From Trichococcus pasteurii (GTDB lineage: Bacteria > Bacillota > Bacilli > Lactobacillales > Aerococcaceae), in the NCBI RefSeq assembly GCF_900112935.1, contig NZ_FONM01000001.1:424008-488007 (forward strand): a stretch of 64,000 nt of DNA, in the 5' to 3' direction. Position numbers and translations under genes: made by a program. Below, piece after piece: positions 8,598 to 17,064 of the stretch; position 1 is the first letter of the stretch; the number at the start of each line of letters is the position of its first letter. The notes below the pieces were generated by a model that searched no databases, was not told the DNA's origin, and saw nothing but the letters and a program-made list of their open reading frames with translations.

Positions 8598-9074
8598 ATG
8601 GCCGAACTGACGCAGAAGAAGATTACCGATGCTGAATGGGAAGTCATGCGCGTTGTCTGGACAAACGGGCAAGCTACCAGTCGGGAGATCATCTCGGTTT
8701 TGCAGGAAAAAATGGATTGGAAACAAGCCACCGTCAAAACGTTGATCGGAAGACTCGTCGACAAAGGGTTGTTGGCAACAGAACCGATCGGCAATAAATT
8801 CATATACAGCGCAAACGTTTCCGAACAGGAAAGCGTCGGCGGTGCCACCGAAGATCTTTTGGCGCACGTCTGCACGAAAAAAGTCGGCAGCACGATAGCG
8901 GAACTGATCGAAAGGGCAACACTGAGCCATGCCGATGTTGCGCTGTTGGAACAGGTTATCGCCGCCAAAAAACTGACGGCAGTCGCCGAAGTGAAATGCA
9001 TGTGCACGCCAGGACAGTGCAACTGTAAACAAAACGGTTGCGTACACAAGGAGGAATCGCCAGATGGAAAATAA
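8598..9074 (+). CDS. copY: CopY-family copper-responsive repressor
   Basis: A 158-residue winged-helix repressor. Residues 8-75 fit the BlaI/CopY DNA-binding fold (ITDAEWEVMRVVWTNGQATSREI). The C-terminus carries the copper/zinc cluster motif CMCTPGQCNC (CxCx4CxC), where Cu(I) displaces Zn and releases the repressor. ATG 8598 has GGAAGGG eight bases upstream; a GTG at 8589 overlaps that site. It is the first gene of the copper operon, and its last 11 bases overlap copA. The cop box in its promoter shows autoregulation. Confidence 0.93.
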   Translation: MAELTQKKITDAEWEVMRVVWTNGQATSREIISVLQEKMDWKQATVKTLIGRLVDKGLLATEPIGNKFIYSANVSEQESVGGATEDLLAHVCTKKVGSTIAELIERATLSHADVALLEQVIAAKKLTAVAEVKCMCTPGQCNCKQNGCVHKEESPDGK

Positions 9075-11529
9075 AAGTTATGACATAGAAGGCATGAGTT
9101 GTGCATCGTGCTCACAAGCCGTGGAAAAAGCGGCTGCCAAAGTCGTAGGCGTGAAGGAAGCTACAGTCAACTTGGCGACCGAAAAACTGACGGTTGCTGT
9201 TGATGCAAGCCATTTTTCCGAAGAAATTCTGAAGAATGCAGTCGATGCCGCTGGCTACGTTTTGGTGGCAAACAAGAAAGAAAAGACTTTTCTGATCGAA
9301 GGCATGAGTTGCGCCTCGTGTTCCCAAACCGTGGAAAAAGTGACCAGAGCAGTTGCCGGTGTCGCTGATGCATCCGTGAACTTGGCTACCGAAAAAATGG
9401 TCGTTTCCTACGATCCGACAGTACTTCATGCTGGGGATATCGAAAAAGTAGTGGCTGAAGCGGGCTACAAGGCAATCGAAGAGAATGCTACAGTAGAAGA
9501 AAGCGACCAAAACCAAGCAAAAAAAGAAAAGCACATCAAAAATATGTGGAGACGCTTCTGGCTCTCAGCTGTATTCACGGTTCCGCTTCTGTATCTCGCG
9601 ATGGGCCACATGTTGGGCTTGCCATTGCCGATGAGCCTCCATCCGACTATGTATCCGGTCACGTTCGCGCTCACGCAGCTCTTGATGACGATTCCGGTGA
9701 TGGTGCTCGGGACGAAATTTTTTACAGTAGGATTCAAGTCCTTATTCAAAGGACACCCGAATATGGACTCGCTGGTGGCTTTGGGAACAAGCGCGGCCTT
9801 TCTGTACAGCCTGTATGGCACCTTTGCAGCAATCGGAGGGAACAATGAGCTTGTCATGAATTTGTATTACGAATCGGCAGCCGTCATTTTGACGCTGATC
9901 ACGCTCGGGAAGTACTTCGAGGCCGTTTCAAAAGGCAAGACCTCTGAGGCCATCAAAAAATTGATGGGCTTGGCGCCTAAGACAGCCCGTGTCATCCGTG
10001 ACGGCAATGAGCAGGAAATCAAACTGGAGGCCGTCATGGTTGGCGACATTTTGGTCGTACGTCCCGGCGAGAAAATGGCTGTCGATGGGAAAGTGACGGA
10101 AGGCCTGACGTCCGTCGATGAATCGATGCTGACAGGCGAAAGCATGCCGGTGGAGAAAAAAGCTGGGGATGCCATCATCGGTGGCAGCATCAACAAAAAC
10201 GGAACCATCCAGTACCGGGCCGAAAAAGTCGGGAAAGATACTGCCCTTGCGCAAATCATCAAATTGGTGGAAGATGCCCAAGGTTCAAAAGCACCGATTG
10301 CAAAGCTGGCTGATACGATTTCGGGCTACTTTGTTCCGATCGTCATCCTGCTTGCTGTTTTGGCTGGGCTTGCCTGGTACTTCTTGGGACAAGAATCCTG
10401 GATTTTCGCGCTCACCATCACGATATCGGTCTTGGTTATCGCCTGTCCTTGTGCTTTGGGCTTGGCGACTCCGACTGCCATCATGGTGGGTACCGGTAAG
10501 GGGGCCGAGAACGGTGTGCTGATCAAAAGCGGGACAGCTTTGGAAGTGACGCATAAAATCCAGACAATCGTTTTCGATAAGACGGGGACGATCACTGAAG
10601 GCAAACCAAAAGTGACGGATGTGCTGGTCCGTGATGGGATCGATCCGGATGAACTGTTGCTGCTGGCGGCATCGGCCGAAAAAGGATCGGAGCATCCGCT
10701 CGGAGAAGCCATCGTTCGCGATGCTGAGGAGAAAGAGTTGTCTCTATTGAAACCATCCGCCTTCAATGCGCTGCCAGGTTTCGGTATTGCAGTCACAATC
10801 GATGGGAAAGAGCTTTTGCTTGGAAATGAAAAGTTGATGCTGAAACATGCAATCGGACTCGGTTCATTTGCTGAAACATCCCACACACTGGCTGAACAAG
10901 GCAAAACACCGATGTACATCGCAATGGATGGGGAATTGGCCGGCATCATCGCTGTTGCCGATACGGTGAAAGCAAGCAGTGCTGCGGCAATCAAAAAACT
11001 GCGTGGGATGGGCATCGAAATCGCAATGATCACCGGCGATAATAAGCGTACGGCGCAAGCCATCGCCAATCAGGTAGGCATCGACCGTGTCTTGAGTGAG
11101 GTGTTGCCTGAAGACAAAGCGGAAGAAGTAAAGAAGCTGCAAAAGGGGGGCCGTAAAGTTGCTATGGTCGGAGACGGCGTCAATGATGCACCGGCATTGG
11201 CCCAAGCCGATATCGGGATCGCCATCGGGTCAGGGACGGACGTCGCCATCGAATCAGCGGATATCGTGCTGATGAAGAGCGACCTCATGGCAGTTGCCAC
11301 AGCCGTTGAACTCAGCAAAGCCACCATCAAAAACATCAAGGAGAATCTGTTCTGGGCATTCGCCTATAATGTCCTGGGCATTCCTGTCGCGATGGGAATC
11401 CTGCACGTCTTCGGAGGACCTTTGCTGAATCCGATGATCGCCGGAGCAGCGATGAGTTTCAGCTCGGTGTCGGTTGTGTTGAATGCATTACGTCTGAAAG
11501 GGTTCAAACCTTCCGTTTCAAAACGGTAA
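9064..11529 (+). CDS. copA: Cu(I)-transporting P1B-type ATPase
   Basis: An 821-residue copper efflux pump. Two N-terminal metal-binding domains each have GMSCASC (near residues 9-15 and 79-85). The membrane copper site is CPC in ACPCALG. The phosphorylated aspartate is in DKTGT, the hinge in MVGDGVNDAP, and the HP motif in GSEHPLGEA. The final membrane helices carry the NP..MAGAAMSFSSVSV region typical of copper pumps. ATG 9064 has AAGGAGG upstream inside the end of copY. It expels excess copper from the cytoplasm, fed by CopZ. Confidence 0.95.
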   Translation: MENKSYDIEGMSCASCSQAVEKAAAKVVGVKEATVNLATEKLTVAVDASHFSEEILKNAVDAAGYVLVANKKEKTFLIEGMSCASCSQTVEKVTRAVAGVADASVNLATEKMVVSYDPTVLHAGDIEKVVAEAGYKAIEENATVEESDQNQAKKEKHIKNMWRRFWLSAVFTVPLLYLAMGHMLGLPLPMSLHPTMYPVTFALTQLLMTIPVMVLGTKFFTVGFKSLFKGHPNMDSLVALGTSAAFLYSLYGTFAAIGGNNELVMNLYYESAAVILTLITLGKYFEAVSKGKTSEAIKKLMGLAPKTARVIRDGNEQEIKLEAVMVGDILVVRPGEKMAVDGKVTEGLTSVDESMLTGESMPVEKKAGDAIIGGSINKNGTIQYRAEKVGKDTALAQIIKLVEDAQGSKAPIAKLADTISGYFVPIVILLAVLAGLAWYFLGQESWIFALTITISVLVIACPCALGLATPTAIMVGTGKGAENGVLIKSGTALEVTHKIQTIVFDKTGTITEGKPKVTDVLVRDGIDPDELLLLAASAEKGSEHPLGEAIVRDAEEKELSLLKPSAFNALPGFGIAVTIDGKELLLGNEKLMLKHAIGLGSFAETSHTLAEQGKTPMYIAMDGELAGIIAVADTVKASSAAAIKKLRGMGIEIAMITGDNKRTAQAIANQVGIDRVLSEVLPEDKAEEVKKLQKGGRKVAMVGDGVNDAPALAQADIGIAIGSGTDVAIESADIVLMKSDLMAVATAVELSKATIKNIKENLFWAFAYNVLGIPVAMGILHVFGGPLLNPMIAGAAMSFSSVSVVLNALRLKGFKPSVSKR

Positions 11530-11567
11530 GGGAAAATATTATATTATATAGAAAAGAGGAAACGATT

Positions 11568-11777
11568 ATGGAAAAAGAATTGATGTTGGAAGGAATGAAG
11601 TGCGATGGTTGCGTAGCAACAGTCCAAGAGAAATTTTCTGCGATTGTAGGTGTGGAAAAGGTAACCGTTGATTTGGAAGGAAAGAAAGCGACAGTACAAA
11701 TGAACCAAGATATTTCCGAAGCAACTTTTAATGAAGTGTTGGCCGATACGAAATTCAAAGTAACCGGCAGCAAATAA
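11568..11777 (+). CDS. copZ: CopZ-like copper chaperone
   Basis: A 69-residue single heavy-metal-associated domain with the beta-alpha-beta-beta-alpha-beta pattern. The metal motif is GMKCDGC, CxxC with Asp-Gly between the cysteines rather than the more usual Ala-Ser or Gly-His. It should carry Cu(I) to CopA or CopY. It lies 38 bases after copA behind an AGAGGA ribosome site and closes the operon. Confidence 0.88.
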   Translation: MEKELMLEGMKCDGCVATVQEKFSAIVGVEKVTVDLEGKKATVQMNQDISEATFNEVLADTKFKVTGSK

Positions 11778-11795
11778 GCTGAAATAATGCACGGG

Positions 11796-11826
11796 CTCCC
11801 TCATCGATTGCTGAGGGAGTTTTTTT
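11796..11826 (+). terminator. Intrinsic terminator of the cop operon
   Basis: CTCCCTCA and TGAGGGAG form an 8-bp stem followed by T7. Confidence 0.88.
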
Positions 11827-11859
11827 CGCACAAATTTGCACATTTTTTCTGTTTAGCTA

Positions 11860-11888
11860 TTGTCGTGAGCACAATTTAGGAGTAGAAT
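11860..11888 (+). promoter_or_regulatory. Promoter of tRNA-Gly
   Basis: TTGTCG, a 17-base spacer and TAGAAT end 32 bases before the tRNA. Confidence 0.65.
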
Positions 11889-11920
11889 GGAACATGCAGT
11901 CCGGTCGAACAGACCAGCAT

Positions 11921-11991
11921 GCGGGCGTAGTTTAGTGGTAAAATGCGACCTTCCCAAGGTCATGTCGCGGGTCCGATTCCCGTCGCCCGCT
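11921..11991 (+). tRNA. tRNA-Gly (anticodon CCC)
   Basis: A 71-nt cloverleaf: acceptor arms GCGGGCG and CGCCCGC, anticodon stem GACC/GGTC with loop TTCCCAA giving anticodon CCC (reads GGG), T arm CGGGTCCGATTCCCG. The CCA end is not encoded. It stands alone with its own promoter and terminator. Confidence 0.95.
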
Positions 11992-12011
11992 TTCTGATAT
12001 TGCATGTATCT

Positions 12012-12044
12012 TAACCTTACCGATGAATTCGGTAAGGTTTTTTT
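12012..12044 (+). terminator. Intrinsic terminator after tRNA-Gly
   Basis: AACCTTACCGA and TCGGTAAGGTT form an 11-bp stem followed by T7. Confidence 0.88.
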
Positions 12045-12493
12045 ATTTTTGTTTACAATAAGCAAATGTTTTGTAATAATTTTTAGCCAGTATAAGGAGA
12101 ATGGGCTGGAACCGCTTGAGAAATGACACACATTGAGGGGAATGTTACAGCTGGAATAGTTGATAAATCAAAGGTCTACATGTTTTTTGACATAGAGATT
12201 GTGAAAATTGACATCTATCATCTCAATTGTTACAAGTTGATTTTCTATATTACGACAGCGTAATATTTGACTTATGTTTGTAAGATAAACACTTATTTGA
12301 GACAGTGACGTTAAGATGGAATAACAAAGAAGGGATTTTTAACTTTAGCTGTTTGATTCGTGATAGGATTGTCTCTGTTGAAAGAACTCCGATCGAGACC
12401 TGGGTAAATACTTCATTTATCAAATAAAAAAGGTCATGAAGAGTATAAATTGCAATACGAAAACATTGCGAAGAGAAGAAAGGGACAAAACAC
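12045..12493. other. Long AT-rich upstream region of the LysM hydrolase gene
   Basis: About 450 bases with no supported gene. I looked for a c-di-AMP (ydaO) riboswitch, common before wall hydrolases, and saw none of its conserved blocks. Several TTGACA-like hexamers (for example 12208 and 12267) lack a matching -10 box. The region is long enough to hold a regulated promoter or leader. Confidence 0.4.
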
Positions 12494-13312
12494 ATGAAAA
12501 ACTTCAAATCTAGATTATTCGTAACGAGCGCAACTTTAGCAGCCATCGGTTTTATGGCAACAGCGAATCCTACACAAGCAAACGCAACAGAATATACTTC
12601 ATCCACTTGGACAGCACGTACGGCAGATCAAATCAAAGCGGATATCCAAAACTTGGAGAGCGGCAGCAAATACACTTTCCAATGGGGCGATACTTTATCA
12701 GCAATCGCATTGGCTACTGACGTATCAGTGAATGCCTTAGTCGATGTCAACAGCATCGGAAATGCAGACTTAATCATTGCCGGCAACTCAATCGTATTGT
12801 CAGCGGACCACAACATCGTGACTGTTGAACAAGACTCAGAAGTGAAGAGCTACGATGTCAGCTCCGAAGAAGCAGTTGAAGTCGAAACACCGCTTGAAGT
12901 TGTTGAAGAAGTCCAAGCAGCTGCACCAGTTGCAGAACCAGTTGCTGCACCAGCTGAAGAAACATATGTTGAGCCAGCTCCAGTAGCACAAACGGCAGCA
13001 ACGACTTATCAAGCAAGCTATTTCTTGTATCAAGTAGTCCAAGCTGAAGCAGGCCCAAGCTACCAAGAAAAATTGAACGTTGCTTCTGTTATCATGAACC
13101 GTGTTGATTCCGGAATCTGGGGCGGAACTACAATCGATGCTGTCTTGTACGCATCAGGTCAGTTCTCAGTAGTTTCCAACGGATCAGCTGCAGCACAAGT
13201 GCCTTCTGCTGAAACAATCCAAGCAGTTAACGAAGTATTGAACGGTTACCGTTCAACCTCAGCTGAGAGCTTCCGCGCTTCAGGCGATGGCGTAACAAAC
13301 GTATTCTTCTAA
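12494..13312 (+). CDS. Secreted LysM protein with SleB-like cell wall hydrolase domain
   Basis: A 272-residue exported protein. Residues 1-32 are a signal peptide ending in ANPTQANA. A LysM peptidoglycan-binding domain follows at about 55-100 (YTFQWGDTLSAIALATDVSVNAL). Residues 105-175 are a low-complexity linker rich in Ala, Val, Pro and Glu. The C-terminal part from about 178 (VVQAEAGPSYQEKLNVASVI, then MNRVDSGIWGGTTIDAVLY and GQFSVV) matches the SleB/CwlJ hydrolase_2 family, with the glutamate of QAEAG as likely catalytic residue. It probably remodels peptidoglycan during growth. It is monocistronic. Confidence 0.85.
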   Translation: MKNFKSRLFVTSATLAAIGFMATANPTQANATEYTSSTWTARTADQIKADIQNLESGSKYTFQWGDTLSAIALATDVSVNALVDVNSIGNADLIIAGNSIVLSADHNIVTVEQDSEVKSYDVSSEEAVEVETPLEVVEEVQAAAPVAEPVAAPAEETYVEPAPVAQTAATTYQASYFLYQVVQAEAGPSYQEKLNVASVIMNRVDSGIWGGTTIDAVLYASGQFSVVSNGSAAAQVPSAETIQAVNEVLNGYRSTSAESFRASGDGVTNVFF

Positions 13313-13345
13313 ACAATATATACAGTACTGATAGTACAAATAGAA

Positions 13346-13376
13346 TGCTGGACCCTTTGCGGGTTCAGCTTTTTTG
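13346..13376 (+). terminator. Intrinsic terminator after the LysM hydrolase
   Basis: GCTGGACCC and GGGTTCAGC arms are followed by T6. Confidence 0.85.
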
Positions 13377-13450
13377 GTGCGACAGCTCTATACTTACAAC
13401 CGAATCACAATCTCTTTGTGATGGTTAATCTACTGATATAGTATATAGAA

Positions 13451-13499
13451 AGAAGGCCAAGAGGAATTCCGATAAAGCGGAATTTTTCTTGGCCTTCTG
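13451..13499. terminator. Terminator of the HD-domain gene (minus strand)
   Basis: A long stem of AGAAGGCCAAGA (from 13451) and TCTTGGCCTTCT (ending 13499), with an inner AATTCCG/CGGAATT pair, lies just after the stop codon of the minus-strand gene. Confidence 0.7.
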
Positions 13500-13512
13500 T
13501 TTGTGTTTGCAA

Positions 13513-14049
13513 TTAAATGTTGATGTTCAGGTTTACCGGACTCAATTTGGAAACCAGGTTGCGGATACGAGAACCTGCAATTTCTTTGATTGGCTCGACA
13601 ACCTCTCTGATCGCGACATATTTGTCCACGTAGGTTACGACAAAACTTTCTTTGTAACGTGGCAGGCCGCAACGGCTTACCAAGAACATATGCTTGAGGA
13701 TGATATCGCGCTCCAATGAGCTGATTTCAGTGATGCGGCAAGCATTTTCGCAGGCAATTTTCGGATGGGCGTCTGCATGGGAACCGATATTCAGCTGTGC
13801 GACAGCATCGCGGTCTTCATGGAAGAAGTCATGCAACAGACCGGCACGCGCAGTGGATCGGGCATCCAGATTCCATTTTTTTGCAAGCTGATAACTCTTA
13901 TAGGATACGCGGATAGAATGCTCCAAACGATTGGTGAAGTGGTGGTGGGTAATGGTCTCCATATGCAATAATTCTTCGTGATAGATGAGATCTTCGACCA
14001 AAGCAACATATTCAGCATCATTTTTCCAATGGGATTGTGGCATCTGCAT
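13513..14049 (-). CDS. HD domain-containing phosphohydrolase
   Basis: The protein has the HD metal-binding pattern: HHHFTNRLEHSIRVSY (first His), GLLHDFFHED (the His-Asp pair) and a later VDKY aspartate. HD proteins cleave phosphate from nucleotides or related molecules; the substrate is unknown. The frame is open to 14187, with alternative starts at 14106 and 14097. ATG 14049 (178 residues) was chosen because AAAGGA lies upstream and the conserved domain starts about 20 residues later. A TATAGT near 14109 could be the promoter -10 box and would exclude the longest form. The start is therefore uncertain. Confidence 0.7.
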   Translation of the reverse strand: MQMPQSHWKNDAEYVALVEDLIYHEELLHMETITHHHFTNRLEHSIRVSYKSYQLAKKWNLDARSTARAGLLHDFFHEDRDAVAQLNIGSHADAHPKIACENACRITEISSLERDIILKHMFLVSRCGLPRYKESFVVTYVDKYVAIREVVEPIKEIAGSRIRNLVSKLSPVNLNINI

Positions 14050-14275
14050 GCTTATTCTATCATCCTTTATGTTAGTAGATTTGTTTGTATTTTTCATGAT
14101 GCCCATACTATACACCCACAACAGAAAAAAAGGAAGGGACTCGTTGTGTTTTTCTTCACTTTTACCAATTTTTAAAGTCTTTGTCATTTTGCTGTCACAT
14201 CCGCGTTTTTGCGAATGGACGTGTACTTTTTGGGATTCCGGAGTAGAATAGGGGATATAAGAACAGGAAGGGGCA

Positions 14276-15112
14276 ATGAATGTGGAGAAAGTGGAAGGAC
14301 CTTTTTACTTATTGAACGATGACCTCATCAAAAATGAGGACGGCGGAAAATATCCGGAATTTGAAGGTCGGACAGTATATGAAGTCATCCGTGTCCAAGA
14401 TGGGATTGCGATATTTTTGGAGGATCATTTGGATCGTTTTTTCCGGTCCGCGGCTTATCTGGACCTGCCGTTGCCTGCGACTGCAGAATCTATCGAGGAC
14501 CGCGTCTATCGCCTGATAGCCGCCAATCAAGTTGGGGAGCAGAACCTCAAGTTCATCCTTGGTAAAACGGCAAAAGGCGAGAGTATGTTGTGGATCTTTT
14601 TCACCCAGAGCGTCTATCCTCCAAAAAACTATTATGAAGAGGGTATCGCGACGAGCCTCTTCCGTATCGAACGGTTGGACCCGAACATCAAGCTTGTACG
14701 GTCGGATTATCAAAAAGCGGTACTGCAAGAACGGGCAGATAAAAGGGTCTATGAACTGCTGCTTGTGGATGGAAATGAGGAAATCACGGAAGGCAGCCGC
14801 ACGAATGTCTTTTTTGTGAAAGGGAAAGAGTTGTACACACCTCCAGCAAAGGCGGTTCTGCTGGGTATCGTCCGCAAGAAAGTGTTCGAAATCTGTGGGA
14901 AACGGCAGATTCCAATCAATGAAACGTCTATCCCTGTCGAATGGATAAAGGATGCGGAAGGAGCATTCGTTTCCGGCACAGGCAACAATGTGCTGCCGAT
15001 ATCGAAAATCGGAGCGGTTGCGATTCCGACAATGGACAATCCGGTCGTGCAGATGATCATGGCGGATTATGCCGAAATGGTCAGAGCATATAAGGAAGAA
15101 AATAAACACTAA
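14276..15112 (+). CDS. Class IV (fold-type IV PLP) aminotransferase
   Basis: A 278-residue protein of the family of branched-chain aminotransferases, D-amino acid aminotransferases and aminodeoxychorismate lyases. FEGRTVYEVIRVQDG and LEDHLDRFFRSA are the conserved N-terminal elements. The lysine that binds pyridoxal phosphate lies in IKLVRSDYQK, and ITEGSRTNVFFV carries the conserved glutamate that supports the cofactor. Leucine genes occur 6 kb away, but no substrate can be assigned. The TTGACA promoter for birA starts 31 bases after its stop. Confidence 0.78.
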   Translation: MNVEKVEGPFYLLNDDLIKNEDGGKYPEFEGRTVYEVIRVQDGIAIFLEDHLDRFFRSAAYLDLPLPATAESIEDRVYRLIAANQVGEQNLKFILGKTAKGESMLWIFFTQSVYPPKNYYEEGIATSLFRIERLDPNIKLVRSDYQKAVLQERADKRVYELLLVDGNEEITEGSRTNVFFVKGKELYTPPAKAVLLGIVRKKVFEICGKRQIPINETSIPVEWIKDAEGAFVSGTGNNVLPISKIGAVAIPTMDNPVVQMIMADYAEMVRAYKEENKH

Positions 15113-15143
15113 AAAAACATTGTTACCCTTTGGTGTGAACGGG

Positions 15144-15219
15144 TTGACAAAGAGCTGGCTAGCGTTTAAACTGAATACAGCATTGAGACCATCACTTCGG
15201 TTCAAGTGGTGGTTTTTTT
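15144..15219 (+). promoter_or_regulatory. birA promoter followed at once by a terminator-like hairpin
   Basis: TTGACA (15144-15149), 17 bases, TAAACT (15167-15172) form a promoter. A few bases after the expected start comes a perfect 10-bp stem, ACCATCACTT (15188-15197) and AAGTGGTGGT (15204-15213), ending in T7. The hairpin may end the upstream aminotransferase transcript, but it also lies inside the birA leader. Confidence 0.6.
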
Positions 15220-15242
15220 ATAGAAGAGAATGGAGGGAAAGG

Positions 15243-16235
15243 ATGTCAACAAAGGAGAAAGTCCTGCAGTTTCTGGAGCAGCATAAAGGCGAAAGCATTT
15301 CCGGCCAAGATTTGGCTGATAAATTGGAAGTTTCCAGAACATCCGTGTGGAAAGCGATCAATGGCCTGAAAAAAGAAGGCTATCAAATAGAAGCAACTAC
15401 GAATAAAGGGTATCAGTTATCCATTGATACTGACCTATTATCGGAGGCGGCCATCGTACCGCTGCTGTCGGAAGCGCTGAAAGGCCACCGGATCATCGCG
15501 CACAAAACGATCGATTCGACCAACCTGGAGGCCAAACGGATCGTTAATGAAGATCCCACTTTCGAAGGCGTGATCTTATCGGAAGAGCAGACAAAGGGCA
15601 GAGGCCGTTTAGGGAGAGTTTTCTACTCGCCGAGCGAATCGGGCCTGTACATGAGTTTGGTTTTAAAGCCGGCTGCGGATATGGATAACGCCACCTTAAT
15701 CACGACAGCCGCTGCCGTCGCCGTCTGCCTAGCGATTGAAATATTGACGGGAAAAAATCCGCAGATCAAATGGGTAAACGACATTTTCCTGGATGGCAGG
15801 AAAGTCTGCGGTATCCTGACCGAAGGGATCATGGACATGGAATCGCGGACAATCGGAACGATCATTTTAGGAATCGGCTTGAATTTCCGGGCGCCTGAAA
15901 CGGATTTTCCCGATGAAATCCAGTCGATCGCCGGCACGTTGTTCGATTCAAAAAATGCCGCGGTGACACGGAACCAAATGGCCGCTGAAATACTCAATCG
16001 TTTTTATGTCCTTTACCCGGAATTGGCTTCCCGTTCCTACCTGGACGAGTACCGCAAACGCTGTTTTGTTTTGGGTGAACAGGTCACTTTCCCACAAGGA
16101 ACTGAAACAATCGAAGCCAAAGCGATCGCAATCGACGATGACGGCGGACTGGTTGTGGCATTGCCGAATGGGGAAACAAAAACCCTGACATATGGCGAAA
16201 TCAGCATCAAAATCAAAAAGAGAGAAGGAAAATAA
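15243..16235 (+). CDS. birA: Bifunctional biotin-protein ligase / biotin repressor
   Basis: A 330-residue protein. Residues 1-65 form a winged HTH (ISGQDLADKLEVSRTSVWKAI). The ligase domain has the biotinyl-AMP loop KGRGRLGR near residue 120 and KWVNDIF near 177, followed by the small C-terminal domain. It activates biotin to biotinyl-AMP, attaches it to carboxylases, and with the HTH should repress biotin genes. The start ATG 15243 follows GGAGGGAAAGG; the frame extends upstream without a ribosome site. bioY follows one base after the stop, so the two form an operon. Confidence 0.93.
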   Translation: MSTKEKVLQFLEQHKGESISGQDLADKLEVSRTSVWKAINGLKKEGYQIEATTNKGYQLSIDTDLLSEAAIVPLLSEALKGHRIIAHKTIDSTNLEAKRIVNEDPTFEGVILSEEQTKGRGRLGRVFYSPSESGLYMSLVLKPAADMDNATLITTAAAVAVCLAIEILTGKNPQIKWVNDIFLDGRKVCGILTEGIMDMESRTIGTIILGIGLNFRAPETDFPDEIQSIAGTLFDSKNAAVTRNQMAAEILNRFYVLYPELASRSYLDEYRKRCFVLGEQVTFPQGTETIEAKAIAIDDDGGLVVALPNGETKTLTYGEISIKIKKREGK

Positions 16236-16236
16236 C

Positions 16237-16764
16237 ATGAAATTATCAACAAGAGATTTGACCCAAATCAGCATATTCGCGGCTTTGACATTCGTCAGCT
16301 ACTTCATCAGCATACCGGTAGGGCCTGTTCCGATTACGTTGCAGACATTGTTGGTTTTGCTGACCGGCTTTTTTCTGCGCCCACGAGCTGCTTTTTTTGC
16401 GCAAACGCTGCATCTGATTATGAAAGTATTGTTGGGCGGCTTCCAATCTTTCGTGAGCCCGAGCTTCGGTTTCGTCTTCGGTTTCATCGCCGCGGCTACA
16501 CTCATTTCCTATCTTGTCCACAAAAAAGACGGGAATGAGTTCTCGTACGGCGCTGCGGCCATAGCCGGAACAATCGTGATGTATGCAATCGGCTTGCCTT
16601 ACCTTGCGATGATTTTGAATGGCTTCATGGGTAATTCGTTCGGAGTGAAAGAAATCTTCGAGATGGGAATGCTGTTGTTCATCCCGGGGGATATCGCGAA
16701 GGGACTGTTGGCAGTCATCCTTGCAGATCGCTTAAAGGGTCGTGTCCGCGCATTCCAACATTGA
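16237..16764 (+). CDS. bioY: BioY biotin transporter S component
   Basis: A 175-residue protein with about six membrane segments; VGPVPITLQTLLVLLTGFFL and the AAFFAQTLHLIMK region are typical of BioY. It is the biotin-binding subunit of an ECF transporter and would use the shared EcfAAT module encoded elsewhere. ATG 16237 has GAGAAGGA upstream and starts one base after birA. No biotin synthesis genes are seen here, suggesting scavenging. Confidence 0.92.
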   Translation: MKLSTRDLTQISIFAALTFVSYFISIPVGPVPITLQTLLVLLTGFFLRPRAAFFAQTLHLIMKVLLGGFQSFVSPSFGFVFGFIAAATLISYLVHKKDGNEFSYGAAAIAGTIVMYAIGLPYLAMILNGFMGNSFGVKEIFEMGMLLFIPGDIAKGLLAVILADRLKGRVRAFQH

Positions 16765-16790
16765 TTTAGATTAAAAAATAAATAACTAAG

Positions 16791-16834
16791 AAAACATCCA
16801 ACACCGCTGTCTGACGGGATTGGATGTTTTTATT
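16791..16834 (+). terminator. Intrinsic terminator of birA-bioY
   Basis: AAAACATCCAA and TTGGATGTTTTT arms enclose a loop containing CCGCTGTCTGACGG. Confidence 0.8.
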
Positions 16835-16867
16835 TGAAAGAATATCTCGAATTCGTGAATATATAAC

Positions 16868-16896
16868 TTGAAATACATTCCGGGATGTGGCATAAT
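16868..16896 (+). promoter_or_regulatory. Promoter of the flavin reductase gene
   Basis: TTGAAA (16868-16873), a 17-base spacer and CATAAT (16891-16896). The leader is about 165 bases long if ATG 17065 is used. Confidence 0.5.
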
Positions 16897-17064
16897 GATA
16901 TCAAGCTTACGAAATGTAAGAGAGGTGAAGGAGAGTCCTTCATTGAAAAACAAGTGCATGGAGGAAAAAAATTGGAAAACACATCTATAATATCTCGAAT
17001 TAGTAATGCTTTATTTGGAAATAAAAATACAACAATAACAACAGACGAAAAGGGGAAAACAACT

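Noticed and set aside
11853..12131. A 92-codon frame antisense to tRNA-Gly
   Set aside because: It overlaps a clear tRNA gene on the other strand; frames across tRNA genes are a common artefact.
12045..12493. c-di-AMP (ydaO) riboswitch before the wall hydrolase
   Set aside because: None of the conserved blocks of that riboswitch were found, although the gene type made it plausible.
12250..12606. A 118-codon minus-strand frame upstream of the LysM gene
   Set aside because: It overlaps the start and signal peptide of the LysM protein, has no ribosome site and shows no family pattern.
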